Below, piece by piece: positions 23,096-33,012 of a stretch of 34,289 bases of DNA (its first letter is position 1; every line of letters begins with the position of its first letter). Under the pieces are notes generated by a model. That model saw only the letters and a program-made list of their open reading frames with translations, was not told where the DNA came from and did no database searches. A program made the translations under genes and the position numbers. Source of the stretch: Candidatus Thiobius zoothamnicola (lineage in GTDB: Bacteria; Pseudomonadota; Gammaproteobacteria; Chromatiales; Chromatiaceae); contig JAPQLC010000022.1 in the NCBI GenBank assembly GCA_030826945.1, positions 1-34,289 of the forward strand, read 5' to 3'.

Positions 23096-23442
23096 GATAG
23101 CGTTTTATTGATGAGCAAAGTACAGTCATGTGTCACTTGTATCACCAATCAGACAAAAAGAAAAATCAGTTGAATCAAGCGGTTCTTCAAAACGATTTAT
23201 TATCATCTTCGCGGAACTCGGTGAATCTCTGGCTTCCCAAGCGTCAATGGCGCAGGTTCGCGCGATGGAATTTTGTATGATATTTTGATGCCTTGATCTC
23301 CATACAGACGTCGTCCAGGATTCATTATCGTGAGTAAGAGACGGATTCACGGCATGTTTTGGCGAATCAGGGTTCCTGTTCAACGGATCGCCATTGCGCC
23401 TTGTGAACGATAATTGGGCATCAACGCTAAACAGAGGCTTTC
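23096..23442. other. Intergenic stretch without a supported gene
   Basis: About 350 bp between the receiver-like gene and the AI-2E transporter. The longest frame is a minus-strand 85-codon frame from a TTG (23126-23383) whose product is polar, low in secondary structure and unlike any family known to me. The region probably holds the divergent promoters of its two flanking genes. Confidence 0.5.
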
Positions 23443-24495
23443 ATGCGATTAATCACCGATTGGTTCAAGCGTACTTTTTCTGATCCGCAGATTGTTTTTC
23501 TGATCCTGGTTTTGATGGTCGGTTTCGCTGTCGTGTTGACGATGGGCGACATGCTGGCACCAGTGCTGGCGAGTGTGGTGCTGGCTTATTTGCTGGATGG
23601 TCTGGTTCAGTTGCTGGAGGATTATGGGTTACCGCGCTGGCTTGCTTCGACCATTGTGTTCATCGCTTTTATGGCGTTCGTGACGCTGATCCTGTTTGGT
23701 TTGATGCCGTTGTTGTCATTGCAGGTCACTCAATTGGTGCAACAGTTGCCGAACATTATCAGTGAAAGCCAGAAGGCGCTAATGACTTTGCCGGAGCGCT
23801 ACCCGGAGGTGGTTTCTCCGGCGCAGGCGCAGGAACTGCTGGATACCGCGCGGCGTGAGATTATTCTTTTCGCTCAGGGTGTTCTGAGCGTATCCATCTC
23901 TTCTGTGGTTGGCGTATTGACCATTGTCGTGTATTTGGTGCTCATGCCCATGTTGGTGTTTTTCTTTTTGAAGGACAAGCATACGATTCTGGCTTGGTTC
24001 GGCGCTTTTCTGCCCCGGGACCGGGGTTTGGCGAATCGCGTCTGGTTTGAGGTTGACCGGCAGATCACCAATTACATGATTGGCAAATTCTGGGAAATTG
24101 TGATTGTCTGGGCCGCCAGTTTTGTGGTGTTCTGGATTTTCGGTTTGCAATACGCCATGTTGCTTTCTGTGCTGGTCGGCATTTCCGTTTTGATCCCTTA
24201 TGTTGGGGCGACGGTCGTCACAGCACCAGTGTTGCTGATCGCCTGGTTCCAATGGGGCTGGGGGCCGGACTTTATCTGGCTGACCATTGTGTATTTCATT
24301 ATTCACGCCATTGATGGCAATGTATTGGTGCCATTATTGTTTGGCGAAGCGGTCAGCCTGCATCCCGTCGCCATTATCGTCGCCATTCTGGTATTTGGTG
24401 GGCTGTGGGGGTTTTGGGGAATATTTTTCGCAATCCCTTTAGCGACTTTGGTGAATGCCATTTTGCGTTCCTGGCCCAAGCATTTGGTGACTTGA
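23443..24495 (+). CDS. AI-2E family transporter (PerM-like permease)
   Basis: Inner-membrane protein of the AI-2E/TqsA/PerM family, 350 residues. N-terminal hydrophobic pairs (VFLILVLMVGFAVVLTMG and MLAPVLASVVLAYLLDGLV) are followed by an amphipathic central region (about 110-140). The C-terminal half contains the family blocks VYLVLMPMLVFFFLKDK, GLQYAMLLSVLVGISVLIPYVG, and HAIDGNVLVPLLFGEAVSLHP. It is a single gene, convergent with the nuclease gene downstream. Family members differ in substrate, so none is assigned. Confidence 0.92.
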   Translation: MRLITDWFKRTFSDPQIVFLILVLMVGFAVVLTMGDMLAPVLASVVLAYLLDGLVQLLEDYGLPRWLASTIVFIAFMAFVTLILFGLMPLLSLQVTQLVQQLPNIISESQKALMTLPERYPEVVSPAQAQELLDTARREIILFAQGVLSVSISSVVGVLTIVVYLVLMPMLVFFFLKDKHTILAWFGAFLPRDRGLANRVWFEVDRQITNYMIGKFWEIVIVWAASFVVFWIFGLQYAMLLSVLVGISVLIPYVGATVVTAPVLLIAWFQWGWGPDFIWLTIVYFIIHAIDGNVLVPLLFGEAVSLHPVAIIVAILVFGGLWGFWGIFFAIPLATLVNAILRSWPKHLVT

Positions 24496-24514
24496 TAGGG
24501 CGGCCTGTTGATGC

Positions 24515-24540
24515 ATCCCCTCTAAAAGGGCTTTTATTGT
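24515..24540 (+). terminator. Weak intrinsic terminator after the AI-2E transporter
   Basis: A short stem (CCCT with AGGG) is followed by CTTTTATT in the 38 bp between the convergent genes. The stem is only 4 bp, so the call is weak. Confidence 0.3.
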
Positions 24541-27125
24541 GATTGAACCTGAATGCGGCAAAGCGCCTGCATGCCGCAACGGGCGCAGGCTTGATCATTT
24601 TTAGGTGCAATGTCCGCCCGTCCCTGGCGGATTTCCATCGCCAATGCCTCCAGAATGTGCCGCCAGCGGACTAATAAGGTTTGCCACTGTTCATCTGGTG
24701 CTTCCGCGTCGGGCAGGCGAGCGCCAGGCGCAATCTCCTGGTCGGATGTGATGCCAAAAAACCGATTGCGTTTATCGTTCACCTGGGCGATTAAAGCCGC
24801 CGCCGGTTTTTCCGTCTGGATGCAATACAGCGGCACTTGCAAATCGCTTGGGCGTTCATCCAGCCAATCGGGATTTGCCGTCACGCCGCTTTTGTAATCA
24901 ATGATGACCAGGCTGCCGTCCTCCAATTCATCAATCCGGTCGGCTTGTAAGCGTAATGGCAATTGGTTGAGCGTCATCAGTTGACGTTTTTCCAGTTGAT
25001 TGATGCGGAATGGCTGGATGCGTTCTTTCTCCAACGTCAGCCAGTCGGCGACTAACCGGGTCAGCCGGTCGATTTCCAGACGGATAAAGGGCGGGGTGAA
25101 TACATCAGGGCGATGATGACTGAAGTTGTTCAACACGGATGTCGCGGCGGATTTGATCAGGTGTTTCAGCGCCGCTTGATCCAGGCGACGAAGCTGATTC
25201 GAGTCCTGAATATTCAGCCAGACAGTTTGTAACAATTGGTGCAGAATTTGCCCGTTCAGTCTGCCGTCTGGCGCTGTTTGGGTGGTTGGCAGGGGTTGTG
25301 CCTGTAAACGGAAACGAGCGACAGCCTGGAAGGGACAGATGGATTGCGCATTGAGTAAATGGCTGCCGCCGCTGGGCGATGGTTGAGGTGGAACGGCTTC
25401 AGGTGCAGGTAATGACTCAGTCGTGCCGGTCTGCCTGGCTGCCTGGCGCAGCGGTGAATCAGCGTTGATGTTCAATGCGGCATACTGAATTTCAGGCCAT
25501 GCGCGAATGAGTGCGCTTGGGCTATGTTCCTGATCGTCATGTCGGCGTGCATAACTGGCGATGATTTGCCTGCTGGCATGGCACAGACCTTGAGTCAGGC
25601 GTTCTGCATAGCGCAGTTCCCTGGCGGAAGATGCGTGTGGCATGCCTTCTTCGCGTTGCAATTGTATTGGCAGTAACGGGTTGGGAGCGGCTGGCGGTGG
25701 CCATTGTTGATGATCCATGCCAAGCAGCCAGAGGCTATCGAATGGCATGCCAGCGGCTTCCAGAATGCCCAGCACGGAAAGCCTGCCGCCAGGTGCCTTG
25801 GGCTGGAAAAGACTTTCCTCACAGAGTTGACGGAGCTTGTTCACCGCTTCGGCGAGCGACATTTTCGGTTTCACCAGACTGAGGCTGGCGAATTCGTTGA
25901 TCAGTCGGCGGAGTCGTTCGGCCTGCTGATATTCATGGCTGTTCAGGCTTTGTTCGCCGGGCCAACCGAGCATGCCAAAAATTTGCAGCAGATAACCGGA
26001 CCAATCCTCCGGGCTTGCCTGCCTGGGGAGTTGTGCCACCCAGGCATTCAGGGTCGCCAGCCGATCCGCCAGGTCCGCTGCCTCATGGGCCTGGGCTTTT
26101 TCCAACAGGCTGGCAGACGTCAGTTGCGGTGCCCCTTCGTCATGAAGCTTGAAATCCAGAGTCGCACGTTTGCTCCATTCTTCGCGGTGGCCGCCGATAA
26201 ACGGGGAGCCGAGTATGGCGCTGATGTCCTGTAAAGGTATGGGGTTGGGTTCAGCCAGTTGCAGTGCTAACAACAATTGGGCGATCAGTGGGTAGTCCGC
26301 CAAGGGTTGGCCGAGCGAAACATTAAAATCCAGCCTGTCTGTCGCACCGGGCAGCAAGGTATGTGGGTTGATGATTTCACGTAAAACCGGCAGCAGTTTA
26401 CTTTTTTGTCGGTGCAAATCCGGGCTGATGATGGCGATATGCTGGTGGGTTGTTTGCGTCAGTTGGTGTCTGGCCCAAAAGGCGGCGGCATGCATTTCAT
26501 CTTCCAGGTTGTCGAATGCGATATGGCAAGTTTCAGCTATCTGCTGGGGTTGCTCCGGTATGCTGACGTCCAGTTGACTCAGCAGTGCTTGTTGTTGTGG
26601 GTTGATATCGTCAAAACCCATGAGCTGGATTGGCTCATCCAGATTAAGCTGACCGGCTTGCAGCCCAGCCAAACACAAATCGATTAGTTCAGCCTGGGTG
26701 ATGAAATGATTTTTGCGGCAATAACGACGAAACTTTTTCTGCCAATTCAGAAAGCACTGTGTTTCTTCATTGGCGTATTGTTCAATCCGGCTTTGCGGCA
26801 ATAACCAGGCATGCATCAATTGCCAGGCTTGTTGAGCCGTTTTAGCGGCTGATTTCGGGTTGAACAGTGCTGGATGATGTCGGCTGACAATCTGTTCCCA
26901 TAGCGTTTTTTCCTGATGCGCATTCAACAAAATACGTTGATTAAAACCGATGTCTGTCAGCGTCTCATATTGACGTTGTAACCAGGCAGACCAGGGAAGA
27001 ATATTCGGCGCTCGCCAGACCCGTTGGCCCGATGCGGCTTGCTGTTGGTCGTATTGTTGTTGTAATTCACGCGCCAAATGGTTGTTGACGGTGAGCACCT
27101 GAATATTTTCATCAATTGGCATCAT
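24534..27125 (-). CDS. AddB-like PD-(D/E)XK nuclease, 'probable DNA repair protein' family
   Basis: An 863-residue protein resembling gammaproteobacterial 'probable DNA repair proteins', which combine a decayed UvrD-like helicase part with a RecB-type nuclease. The N-terminus VNNHLARELQQQYDQQQ is the degenerate nucleotide-binding region. The C-terminal nuclease has ADRIDEL (D732) and VIIDYKSG (D743, K745), the catalytic D...D-x-K set. A likely 4Fe-4S cluster is formed by the Cys in ICPFQAVARFRL together with C847, C850 and C856 at the C-terminus, as in AddB and Cas4. The start overlaps the end of the upstream PqiA-like gene by 14 bp (or 11 bp from the second ATG). Confidence 0.88.
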   Translation of the reverse strand: MMPIDENIQVLTVNNHLARELQQQYDQQQAASGQRVWRAPNILPWSAWLQRQYETLTDIGFNQRILLNAHQEKTLWEQIVSRHHPALFNPKSAAKTAQQAWQLMHAWLLPQSRIEQYANEETQCFLNWQKKFRRYCRKNHFITQAELIDLCLAGLQAGQLNLDEPIQLMGFDDINPQQQALLSQLDVSIPEQPQQIAETCHIAFDNLEDEMHAAAFWARHQLTQTTHQHIAIISPDLHRQKSKLLPVLREIINPHTLLPGATDRLDFNVSLGQPLADYPLIAQLLLALQLAEPNPIPLQDISAILGSPFIGGHREEWSKRATLDFKLHDEGAPQLTSASLLEKAQAHEAADLADRLATLNAWVAQLPRQASPEDWSGYLLQIFGMLGWPGEQSLNSHEYQQAERLRRLINEFASLSLVKPKMSLAEAVNKLRQLCEESLFQPKAPGGRLSVLGILEAAGMPFDSLWLLGMDHQQWPPPAAPNPLLPIQLQREEGMPHASSARELRYAERLTQGLCHASRQIIASYARRHDDQEHSPSALIRAWPEIQYAALNINADSPLRQAARQTGTTESLPAPEAVPPQPSPSGGSHLLNAQSICPFQAVARFRLQAQPLPTTQTAPDGRLNGQILHQLLQTVWLNIQDSNQLRRLDQAALKHLIKSAATSVLNNFSHHRPDVFTPPFIRLEIDRLTRLVADWLTLEKERIQPFRINQLEKRQLMTLNQLPLRLQADRIDELEDGSLVIIDYKSGVTANPDWLDERPSDLQVPLYCIQTEKPAAALIAQVNDKRNRFFGITSDQEIAPGARLPDAEAPDEQWQTLLVRWRHILEALAMEIRQGRADIAPKNDQACARCGMQALCRIQVQSQ

Positions 27126-27588
27126 GTCGGCTAATCCAGTGCGAAACCCATAAGGTGATCACCACGCTTGCGGCGAATGCATACAAACCCGGTTCAATGC
27201 TGGCCTGAGCCAGCGCATCCAGTTTGATGCTGACCACTAACATGGCTACCACGAATACATCCAGCATTGACCATTTGCCATAGATCGCCACGCGCCGCAG
27301 CCAGCGTTGATGACGCACGGGGTTGTTGGTGGGTTGATGACAAACCATCAGCAACAAAGCGATTTTACCGATCGGAAAAATCACGCTGAACATCAAAATC
27401 AGCATAAATAATCCCCATTCAGAGGTTGACCATAATTGTTGCAGTGCGGATAGCAAACTGACGGTGTTGGCAAACACGTAAAATTTTTCCACGGTGATCA
27501 TTGGCGCATATAAGCCGATCAACAATAAGCCTAATGCGCTATACAACAGTAAATTGACCAGTCTGTTTTTGCACAGCATGTTGCTCAT
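27112..27588 (-). CDS. Paraquat-inducible protein A family membrane protein
   Basis: A 158-residue inner-membrane protein with four predicted helices. It has the PqiA-type pattern: APMITVEKFYVFANTVSLLSAL after the first helix (in part), FSVIFPIGKIALLLMV in the second, then the conserved GKWSMLDVFVVAMLVVSIKL, followed by a last helix near the C-terminus. It represents one half of a full-length PqiA. PqiA/YebS-like proteins act with MCE proteins in lipid transport, but no MCE gene is nearby. It overlaps the nuclease gene downstream. Confidence 0.88.
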   Translation of the reverse strand: MSNMLCKNRLVNLLLYSALGLLLIGLYAPMITVEKFYVFANTVSLLSALQQLWSTSEWGLFMLILMFSVIFPIGKIALLLMVCHQPTNNPVRHQRWLRRVAIYGKWSMLDVFVVAMLVVSIKLDALAQASIEPGLYAFAASVVITLWVSHWISRHDAN

Positions 27589-27779
27589 GATTGATGCCGG
27601 TGAAATCGTTGGCTTGATGCGTTGTGGCGTTTGATGGGGGTTTTCGGGATTGGATTTACAGATAGGCTGGTTTTTATCATACTCTTTCGCATTTTACCTG
27701 ACGGTGGGCATGGTGTGCTGAGGGTTAGCATGCATCAGGTCGTTTCAGGTTGTTCAGCAAATTGTCGATGAGGTAAAGC

Positions 27780-28529
27780 ATGGCGGGTCATAGTAAATGG
27801 GCCAATATCAAACACAAAAAAGCGGCGAATGATAAAAAACGTGGCAAGCTTTGGTCAAAATTGATTAAAGAGGTCACTGTTGCCGCGAAACAGGGCGGCG
27901 GCGAATTGGAATCGAATCCGCGTTTGCGTCTGGCTGTGGATAAAGCCAAAGCCAGTAATATGCCGAATGATACGATTGATCGGGCAATCAAACGTGGTGC
28001 AGGTGGAGAAGAGGAGGGGATGTATGACGAAATCCGCTATGAAGGTTACGGGCCGGGTGGTATCGCCGTGATGGTTGACTGCTTGACCGATAATCGCAAT
28101 CGCACGGCGTCTGAAGTCCGTCACGCCTTCACCAAACATGGAGGCAATTTGGGTACGGATGGTTCGGTCGCCTATCTGTTCCAGCAGAAAGGCGTCATCA
28201 GTTATGCGCCCGGTGCGGATGAAGAGGCATTGATGGAGGCGGCACTGGAGGTTGGTGCGGATGATGTGATCGTCAACAACGATGGTTCTATGGATGTCTA
28301 TGCGACGGTGGATGAGTTTGCTGCTGTCAGAGAAGGTCTGTCGGATATGGGGCAAACGCCGGATAGCGCGGAAATCACCTTTCTGGCTGATACCCAGACG
28401 CTGCTAGATCTGGAAGGTGCGGAAAAAATCTTGCGTATGGTCGATTTCCTGGAAGATCTGGATGATGTGCAGGAGGTTTACACCAATGCGGATATTCCGC
28501 CGGATATTCTGCTTGAATTCGCGGATTGA
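27780..28529 (+). CDS. yebC: YebC/PmpR family protein (TACO1 homologue)
   Basis: 249 residues starting [23 protein letters not shown], shown here in part as [15 protein letters not shown], which is diagnostic. The acidic middle and C-terminal domains contain [19 protein letters not shown] and a [14 protein letters not shown] block. YebC-family proteins have been described both as DNA-binding regulators and as factors that relieve ribosome stalling at proline runs. It is the first gene of yebC-ruvC-ruvA; its stop shares a base with the ruvC start. Confidence 0.97.
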   Translation: MAGHSKWANIKHKKAANDKKRGKLWSKLIKEVTVAAKQGGGELESNPRLRLAVDKAKASNMPNDTIDRAIKRGAGGEEEGMYDEIRYEGYGPGGIAVMVDCLTDNRNRTASEVRHAFTKHGGNLGTDGSVAYLFQQKGVISYAPGADEEALMEAALEVGADDVIVNNDGSMDVYATVDEFAAVREGLSDMGQTPDSAEITFLADTQTLLDLEGAEKILRMVDFLEDLDDVQEVYTNADIPPDILLEFAD

Positions 28530-29029
28530 TGGGGGTGTCACGCATTCTGGGTATTGATCCGGGTTCGCGCGTCACCGGATATGGCGTTATCGACAGTGCG
28601 CGCAATCAGCATCAATACATTACCAGTGGTTGCATACGCACCCAGCAAAAGGCGTTCCCGGACAGATTGGGCGAGATATTTGATGGGATTCGCGCCATTT
28701 TGCAGCAAACCCAGCCGACTCAGGTTGCGATTGAACAAATTTTCGTCGCCAACAGTGCGTTATCCGCGCTGAAGTTGGGGCAGGCGCGCGGCGCAGCCAT
28801 CACCGCCGTGGTGACTTTGGATTTGCCCGTTCATGAATATACGCCGCGTGCGGTGAAGCAGTCACTGGTGGGCAGCGGCGGCGCAACCAAAGAGCAAGTG
28901 CAGCATATGGTGCGCATTTTATTGGCCAGACAACAAAAAATGAGCCTGGATGAATCTGATGCATTGGCGATCGCCTTGTGCCATGCTCATACCTATCAAA
29001 CACGGCAGAAACTAAAACTACCGATATGA
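28529..29029 (+). CDS. ruvC: Crossover junction endodeoxyribonuclease RuvC
   Basis: Resolves Holliday junctions by paired nicking. From the ATG at 28529 it has 166 residues; a GTG at 28535 is an alternative. The acidic active site is visible in RILGIDPGSRVTGYG (first Asp), VAIEQIFVANSA (Glu) and LDESDALAIALCHAH (two Asp). The ATG shares one base with the yebC stop (TGATG), and the last 4 bp overlap the ruvA ATG (ATGA), so the three genes should be translated from one message. Confidence 0.96.
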   Translation: MGVSRILGIDPGSRVTGYGVIDSARNQHQYITSGCIRTQQKAFPDRLGEIFDGIRAILQQTQPTQVAIEQIFVANSALSALKLGQARGAAITAVVTLDLPVHEYTPRAVKQSLVGSGGATKEQVQHMVRILLARQQKMSLDESDALAIALCHAHTYQTRQKLKLPI

Positions 29030-29628
29030 TTGGTTTTCTACGCGGCAAGGTCGCGCATAAACAACCACCGGCTTTACTGTTGGACGTGAATGGCGTTGGT
29101 TATGAGTTACAGGCTCCCATGTCAACCTTTTACGCTCTGCCTGAGGGAGAGCAAACCGTTGCGCTATACACGCATATGGCGATACGGGATGATGCTCACA
29201 TACTTTATGCTTTCACCACATTGACCGAACGGGCGCTGTTTTGTGATTTGCTGAAAGTGAATGGTGTTGGCGGGAAAATGGCTTTGGCGATTCTGTCCGG
29301 CATGACGACTGACGAATTTATCCATACCATCCAGGCTGCGGATTCGGTTGCGCTGACCCGTTTGCCGGGAATCGGTAAAAAGACGGCTGAACGGTTGATT
29401 ATTGAGATGCGGGATCGGTTGCCGTCAGGCGATGGGGGAGGGGGCGTTAAACTGGCAGCGACCACAAGATCAACGGTTTCGCAATCTTCTGTTTTGGATG
29501 ATGCTTTGGGCGCTTTGTTGGCGTTAGGTTATAAATCCGCAGAAGCACAGCGCATGTTGAAATCGGTTGAGCACGATAATTTGTCCGCTGAAGAAGTGAT
29601 TCGCCAGGCGTTGAAAACGGTGTCTTGA
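29026..29628 (+). CDS. ruvA: Holliday junction branch migration protein RuvA
   Basis: DNA-binding subunit of the RuvAB motor, 200 residues. The OB-fold domain starts MIGFLRGKVAHK and contains LLDVNGVGYEL. The helix-hairpin-helix domain shows LLKVNGVGGKMALAILSG and LPGIGKKTAERLIIEMRD, and a flexible acidic-to-Gly linker (SGDGGGGV) leads to the RuvB-binding domain. The ATG at 29026 is chosen because it begins the standard N-terminus and overlaps the ruvC stop. ruvB, usually next, is absent; a convergent pheA follows after 14 bp. Confidence 0.96.
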   Translation: MIGFLRGKVAHKQPPALLLDVNGVGYELQAPMSTFYALPEGEQTVALYTHMAIRDDAHILYAFTTLTERALFCDLLKVNGVGGKMALAILSGMTTDEFIHTIQAADSVALTRLPGIGKKTAERLIIEMRDRLPSGDGGGGVKLAATTRSTVSQSSVLDDALGALLALGYKSAEAQRMLKSVEHDNLSAEEVIRQALKTVS

Positions 29629-29642
29629 ACAGCTCGCCTGTT

Positions 29643-30737
29643 TTATAAAACAGCTTGTGGGTATGAACCCAGCACTTTATACATACCAGCCTGCTTTTGC
29701 AGTGCTTTTAAGGCAGTCGCCACATCCGCATCATCTTGATGGCCCAGAATATCCACAAAGAACACATAGTCCCAGTTGCCACGGCGTGAGGGGCGTGATT
29801 CGATGCGGGTCATGCTGATGTTATGTTCGGCCAATGGTTGGAGTAGGCGATAAAGGCCGCCCGCCTCATTACGGGTTGACAATAGCAGGCTGGTTTTGTC
29901 TTGCCCGGAAGCCGGTGTGGTTTGTCGGCCAACCACCAGAAAACGGGTCGTGTTGCCGGGTTCATCTTCAATGTTCGTCGCCAGTTTATTCAGGTCGTAC
30001 AATTCGGCGGCCAATACGCCGGCAATCGCCGCCGTGTCAGGGTGAGCCGCTGCCAGCCGGGCGGCTTCCGCATTACTGCTGACGGTCACCCGATCAACAT
30101 GGGGCAAGTGGCGATCCAGCCAGGCCCGGCATTGCGCAAAAGATTGTTGGTGTGAATAGACGGTCTGGATATCGTCAAATGTGTCGTTGGTGAATGATTT
30201 GCCCAGCAGGTTGTGGTGTATGCGCAGGCTGACTTCACCGCAGATTTGCAAGTTGGAGGCCAGAAACATATCCAACGTATGGTTCACCACGCCTTCGGTG
30301 GAGTTTTCCACTGGTGCCACGCCGTAATCGACCGCATGGCTTTCGATCTCCTGGAACACATCAGTGATGTTTGCCATTGGTGCCGTGTGTACGGCGTGCC
30401 CGAAATGTTTGAGGGCGGCAGCTTGGGTAAAGGTGCCTTCAGGCCCCAGGTAGGCGACGCGCAATGGGCGTTCCAGTGCTAAGCAGGCTGACATGATTTC
30501 ACGAAACAGGCGCGACAGGGTTTCATTATCCAGCGGACCGGTATTACGCGATTGGATCTGGCGTAAGATCTGCGCTTCGCGTTCCGGGCGGTAAAACACG
30601 GCATCGGCATTTTCCGATAATTTGACCTGGGCGACCTCCATGGCCGCCTCAGCGCGTTGATTCAACAACGTCTGCATCTGCTTATCCAGGTCGTCAATAC
30701 GTTGGCGCAGTCCGGCTAAGGTTTTTGTATCAGCCAT
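29643..30737 (-). CDS. pheA: Bifunctional chorismate mutase / prephenate dehydratase (P-protein)
   Basis: Converts chorismate through prephenate to phenylpyruvate. The 364 residues comprise an AroQ-type chorismate mutase (about 1-90, LRQRIDDLDKQMQTLLNQRA), a prephenate dehydratase domain (about 93-275, with VAYLGPEGTFTQAA, GVAPVENSTEGVV and the catalytic TRFLVVG block) and a C-terminal ACT domain with the phenylalanine-binding ESRPSRRGNWDYVFFVD. It is therefore likely feedback-inhibited by phenylalanine. It lies 3 bp downstream of serA in a serC-serA-pheA set. Confidence 0.97.
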   Translation of the reverse strand: MADTKTLAGLRQRIDDLDKQMQTLLNQRAEAAMEVAQVKLSENADAVFYRPEREAQILRQIQSRNTGPLDNETLSRLFREIMSACLALERPLRVAYLGPEGTFTQAAALKHFGHAVHTAPMANITDVFQEIESHAVDYGVAPVENSTEGVVNHTLDMFLASNLQICGEVSLRIHHNLLGKSFTNDTFDDIQTVYSHQQSFAQCRAWLDRHLPHVDRVTVSSNAEAARLAAAHPDTAAIAGVLAAELYDLNKLATNIEDEPGNTTRFLVVGRQTTPASGQDKTSLLLSTRNEAGGLYRLLQPLAEHNISMTRIESRPSRRGNWDYVFFVDILGHQDDADVATALKALQKQAGMYKVLGSYPQAVL

Positions 30738-30740
30738 GGC

Positions 30741-31916
30741 TTAGTGGCAACCTAGGCAGCGTACCGATAACACGCCTTCAATCGCTGCAATGGATTCCAG
30801 CAAATCCGGTTGGGGCGACTGGTCAATATCCAATAAAGTGACGGCAATTTCCCCCCGGGATTTGTTCAACATATCCACAATATTATGGCCGGCATCGGCG
30901 AATAAAGTGGAAACCTGGCCTAACATGTTTGGCATATTGGTGTTGACGATAGCGACGCGATAACCGTCATCGGCTCGCGGCAGATTGATTTCCGGGAAAT
31001 TGACCGAATTCAGGATGTTACCGTTCTCCAGCCAGTCTTTGACCTGTTCGGCCACCATGATCGCGCAATTTTCTTCCGCCTCCCGGGTTGACGCGCCTAA
31101 ATGCGGCAGGGTGATCACGCGCGGATGGTTTTTCAGTCGGTTGCTGGGGAAATCGCAAATATAGGCATAGAGATGGCCCTGTTCTAAAGCTTTGACGGCG
31201 GCTTCGTCGTCAATAATGCCGTTCCGGGAAAAGTTCAAGAGCACCGAGTCAGGCTTCATCAATTTGATCCGGTCAGCATGAATCATATGCTGGGTGGCTT
31301 TGTTCAACGGCACATGGAAGGTGATGAAATCGGCCCGCGATACCAGATCGTCCACCGATAAAGCCTGCTCCACAGCGGATTCCAATTGCCAGGCGCTTTT
31401 GACCGTAATGGTCGGATCATAACCCACGACGTGCATGCCCAACGCCCGTGCTGCATTCGCCACTTTGACGCCAATCGCGCCAAGGCCGATCACCCCCAGA
31501 GTGCGGCCCGGCAACTCGAACCCGACATAGCGTTTTTTACCGGCCTCAACCGCTTTGTTGATACTGGCGTCATCGCCCTGAAGGTCGGCGGCAAAACGCC
31601 ATGCCTGGCCGATATTGCGCGCTGCCATTAACATACCGGCCAAAACCAATTCCTTCACCGCATTGGCATTGGCGCCCGGCGCATTGAACACTGGCACGCC
31701 GATTTCGCTCATGCGATCAATCGGAATATTGTTGACCCCGGCACCAGCGCGGCCAATCGCCTTGACGGTATCCGGTATTGGCATATCGTGCATTTTGGCT
31801 GAGCGCACCAGAATGGCGTCTGGGTGAGTGATTTCAGAGGCGATCTCGTATTGATCACGCGGCAGACGATCCAGGCCTGCCAGTGAAATATTATTTAATG
31901 TCAGTATCTTATACAT
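30741..31916 (-). CDS. serA: D-3-phosphoglycerate dehydrogenase
   Basis: First enzyme of serine synthesis. From the ATG at 31916 the protein has 391 residues and starts MYKILTLNNISLAGLDRL; a longer frame to 31964 would overlap serC and add 16 residues without family resemblance. The substrate/NAD domains show AIGRAGAGVNNIP, GLGAIGVKVANAARALGMHV and the catalytic regions NFSRNGIIDDEA (after Arg) and ITLPHLGASTREAEEN (His). A C-terminal ACT domain (about 320-391) suggests allosteric control. It starts 10 bp after serC ends. Confidence 0.96.
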   Translation of the reverse strand: MYKILTLNNISLAGLDRLPRDQYEIASEITHPDAILVRSAKMHDMPIPDTVKAIGRAGAGVNNIPIDRMSEIGVPVFNAPGANANAVKELVLAGMLMAARNIGQAWRFAADLQGDDASINKAVEAGKKRYVGFELPGRTLGVIGLGAIGVKVANAARALGMHVVGYDPTITVKSAWQLESAVEQALSVDDLVSRADFITFHVPLNKATQHMIHADRIKLMKPDSVLLNFSRNGIIDDEAAVKALEQGHLYAYICDFPSNRLKNHPRVITLPHLGASTREAEENCAIMVAEQVKDWLENGNILNSVNFPEINLPRADDGYRVAIVNTNMPNMLGQVSTLFADAGHNIVDMLNKSRGEIAVTLLDIDQSPQPDLLESIAAIEGVLSVRCLGCH

Positions 31917-31926
31917 GTCGTCTGCA

Positions 31927-33012
31927 TTACCCGTGCGTGCGCTCAAATTCCGACATAAATTCAATCAAAGCCTGTACCCCGGCTTCCGGCATCGCATTGT
32001 AAATACTGGCTCGCATGCCGCCAATGGAACGATGTCCTTTGAGCGTTTCCAGGCCATGGTCTGATGCTTGCTGTAAAAACGGCGCATCCAATGTGTCATC
32101 CGTCAGGGTGAAAGGCACATTCATCCAGGAACGGTAAGTGGGTTCGACGGGGTTATGATAGAAGTCGCTTTGATCAATCGCAGCATATAAAGCAGCGGCT
32201 TTACGTTGATTGATTTCGGCCATCTTGGGCAGACCGCCTTGTGCTTTCAGCCATTGGAACACCAGACCAGCAATATACCAAGCGTAAGTCGGTGGGGTGT
32301 TATACATGGACCCCGCTTTCACATGGGTGGCGTAGTTGAGCATGGCCGGTACGTTTTCAGCGGCTTTACCGATCAAGTCATCACGGATAATCACCAGAGT
32401 CAAACCGGCTGGGCCGATGTTTTTCTGTGCGCCCGCATAGATAATGCCAAACTGGCTGACATCTATGGGACGGGACAAAATGTTTGATGACATGTCGGCC
32501 ACCAATGGGACATCCCCGGTATCTGGAATCGTATGAAATTCGACACCCTGAATGGTTTCATTGGGCGTGTAATGTACATAAGCGGCATCCGGGCTGACTT
32601 TCACGCTGCCTGGTGCTGGCAATGTTGTGAACTTTTGTGCGCTGGTATCCGCAACCACATGAATTTGACCATAACGTTTCGCTTCGGCAATGGCCTTTTT
32701 TGACCAAGCGCCAGTCAGATAATAATCCGCCTGGTTTTTCGTTGCGTTGAATAAATTTAACGGTACGGCGGCAAACTGAGTAGACGCGCCGCCCTGCAAA
32801 AATAACACGCGATAATGGTCGGGAATCGCCATTAAATCGCGTATATCGGCTTCAGCCTGTTGTGCCATAGCGATAAAAGCTTTACTGCGATGACTCATCT
32901 CCATGACGGACATGCCAGCGCCGCGCCAATCGCGCATTTCTTCCTGGGCTTGCTGTATGACGGCAGCAGGTAATATGGCCGGGCCGGCGCTAAAATTGTA
33001 AATGGACTTCAT
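31927..33012 (-). CDS. serC: Phosphoserine aminotransferase
   Basis: PLP enzyme that makes O-phosphoserine from 3-phosphohydroxypyruvate; it also acts in pyridoxal phosphate synthesis in many gammaproteobacteria. The 361 residues open with YNFSAGPAILPAAVIQQAQ and contain VLFLQGGASTQFAAVPLN. The PLP-binding Lys lies in IYAGAQKNIGPAGLTLVI (about residue 196). The C-terminus has LKGHRSIGGMRASIYNAMP. First gene of a serC-serA-pheA cluster; the gyrA that often precedes serC is not here. Confidence 0.97.
   Translation of the reverse strand: MKSIYNFSAGPAILPAAVIQQAQEEMRDWRGAGMSVMEMSHRSKAFIAMAQQAEADIRDLMAIPDHYRVLFLQGGASTQFAAVPLNLFNATKNQADYYLTGAWSKKAIAEAKRYGQIHVVADTSAQKFTTLPAPGSVKVSPDAAYVHYTPNETIQGVEFHTIPDTGDVPLVADMSSNILSRPIDVSQFGIIYAGAQKNIGPAGLTLVIIRDDLIGKAAENVPAMLNYATHVKAGSMYNTPPTYAWYIAGLVFQWLKAQGGLPKMAEINQRKAAALYAAIDQSDFYHNPVEPTYRSWMNVPFTLTDDTLDAPFLQQASDHGLETLKGHRSIGGMRASIYNAMPEAGVQALIEFMSEFERTHG

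Noticed and set aside
23126..23383. 85-codon minus-strand frame
   Set aside because: TTG start, no clear ribosome site, polar composition without family features; most likely non-coding.
29638..29653. CTGTTTTATAAAACAG palindrome between ruvA and pheA as a bidirectional terminator
   Set aside because: The stem is AT-rich and leaves almost no loop; it also overlaps the pheA stop. It may matter, but terminator evidence is weak.
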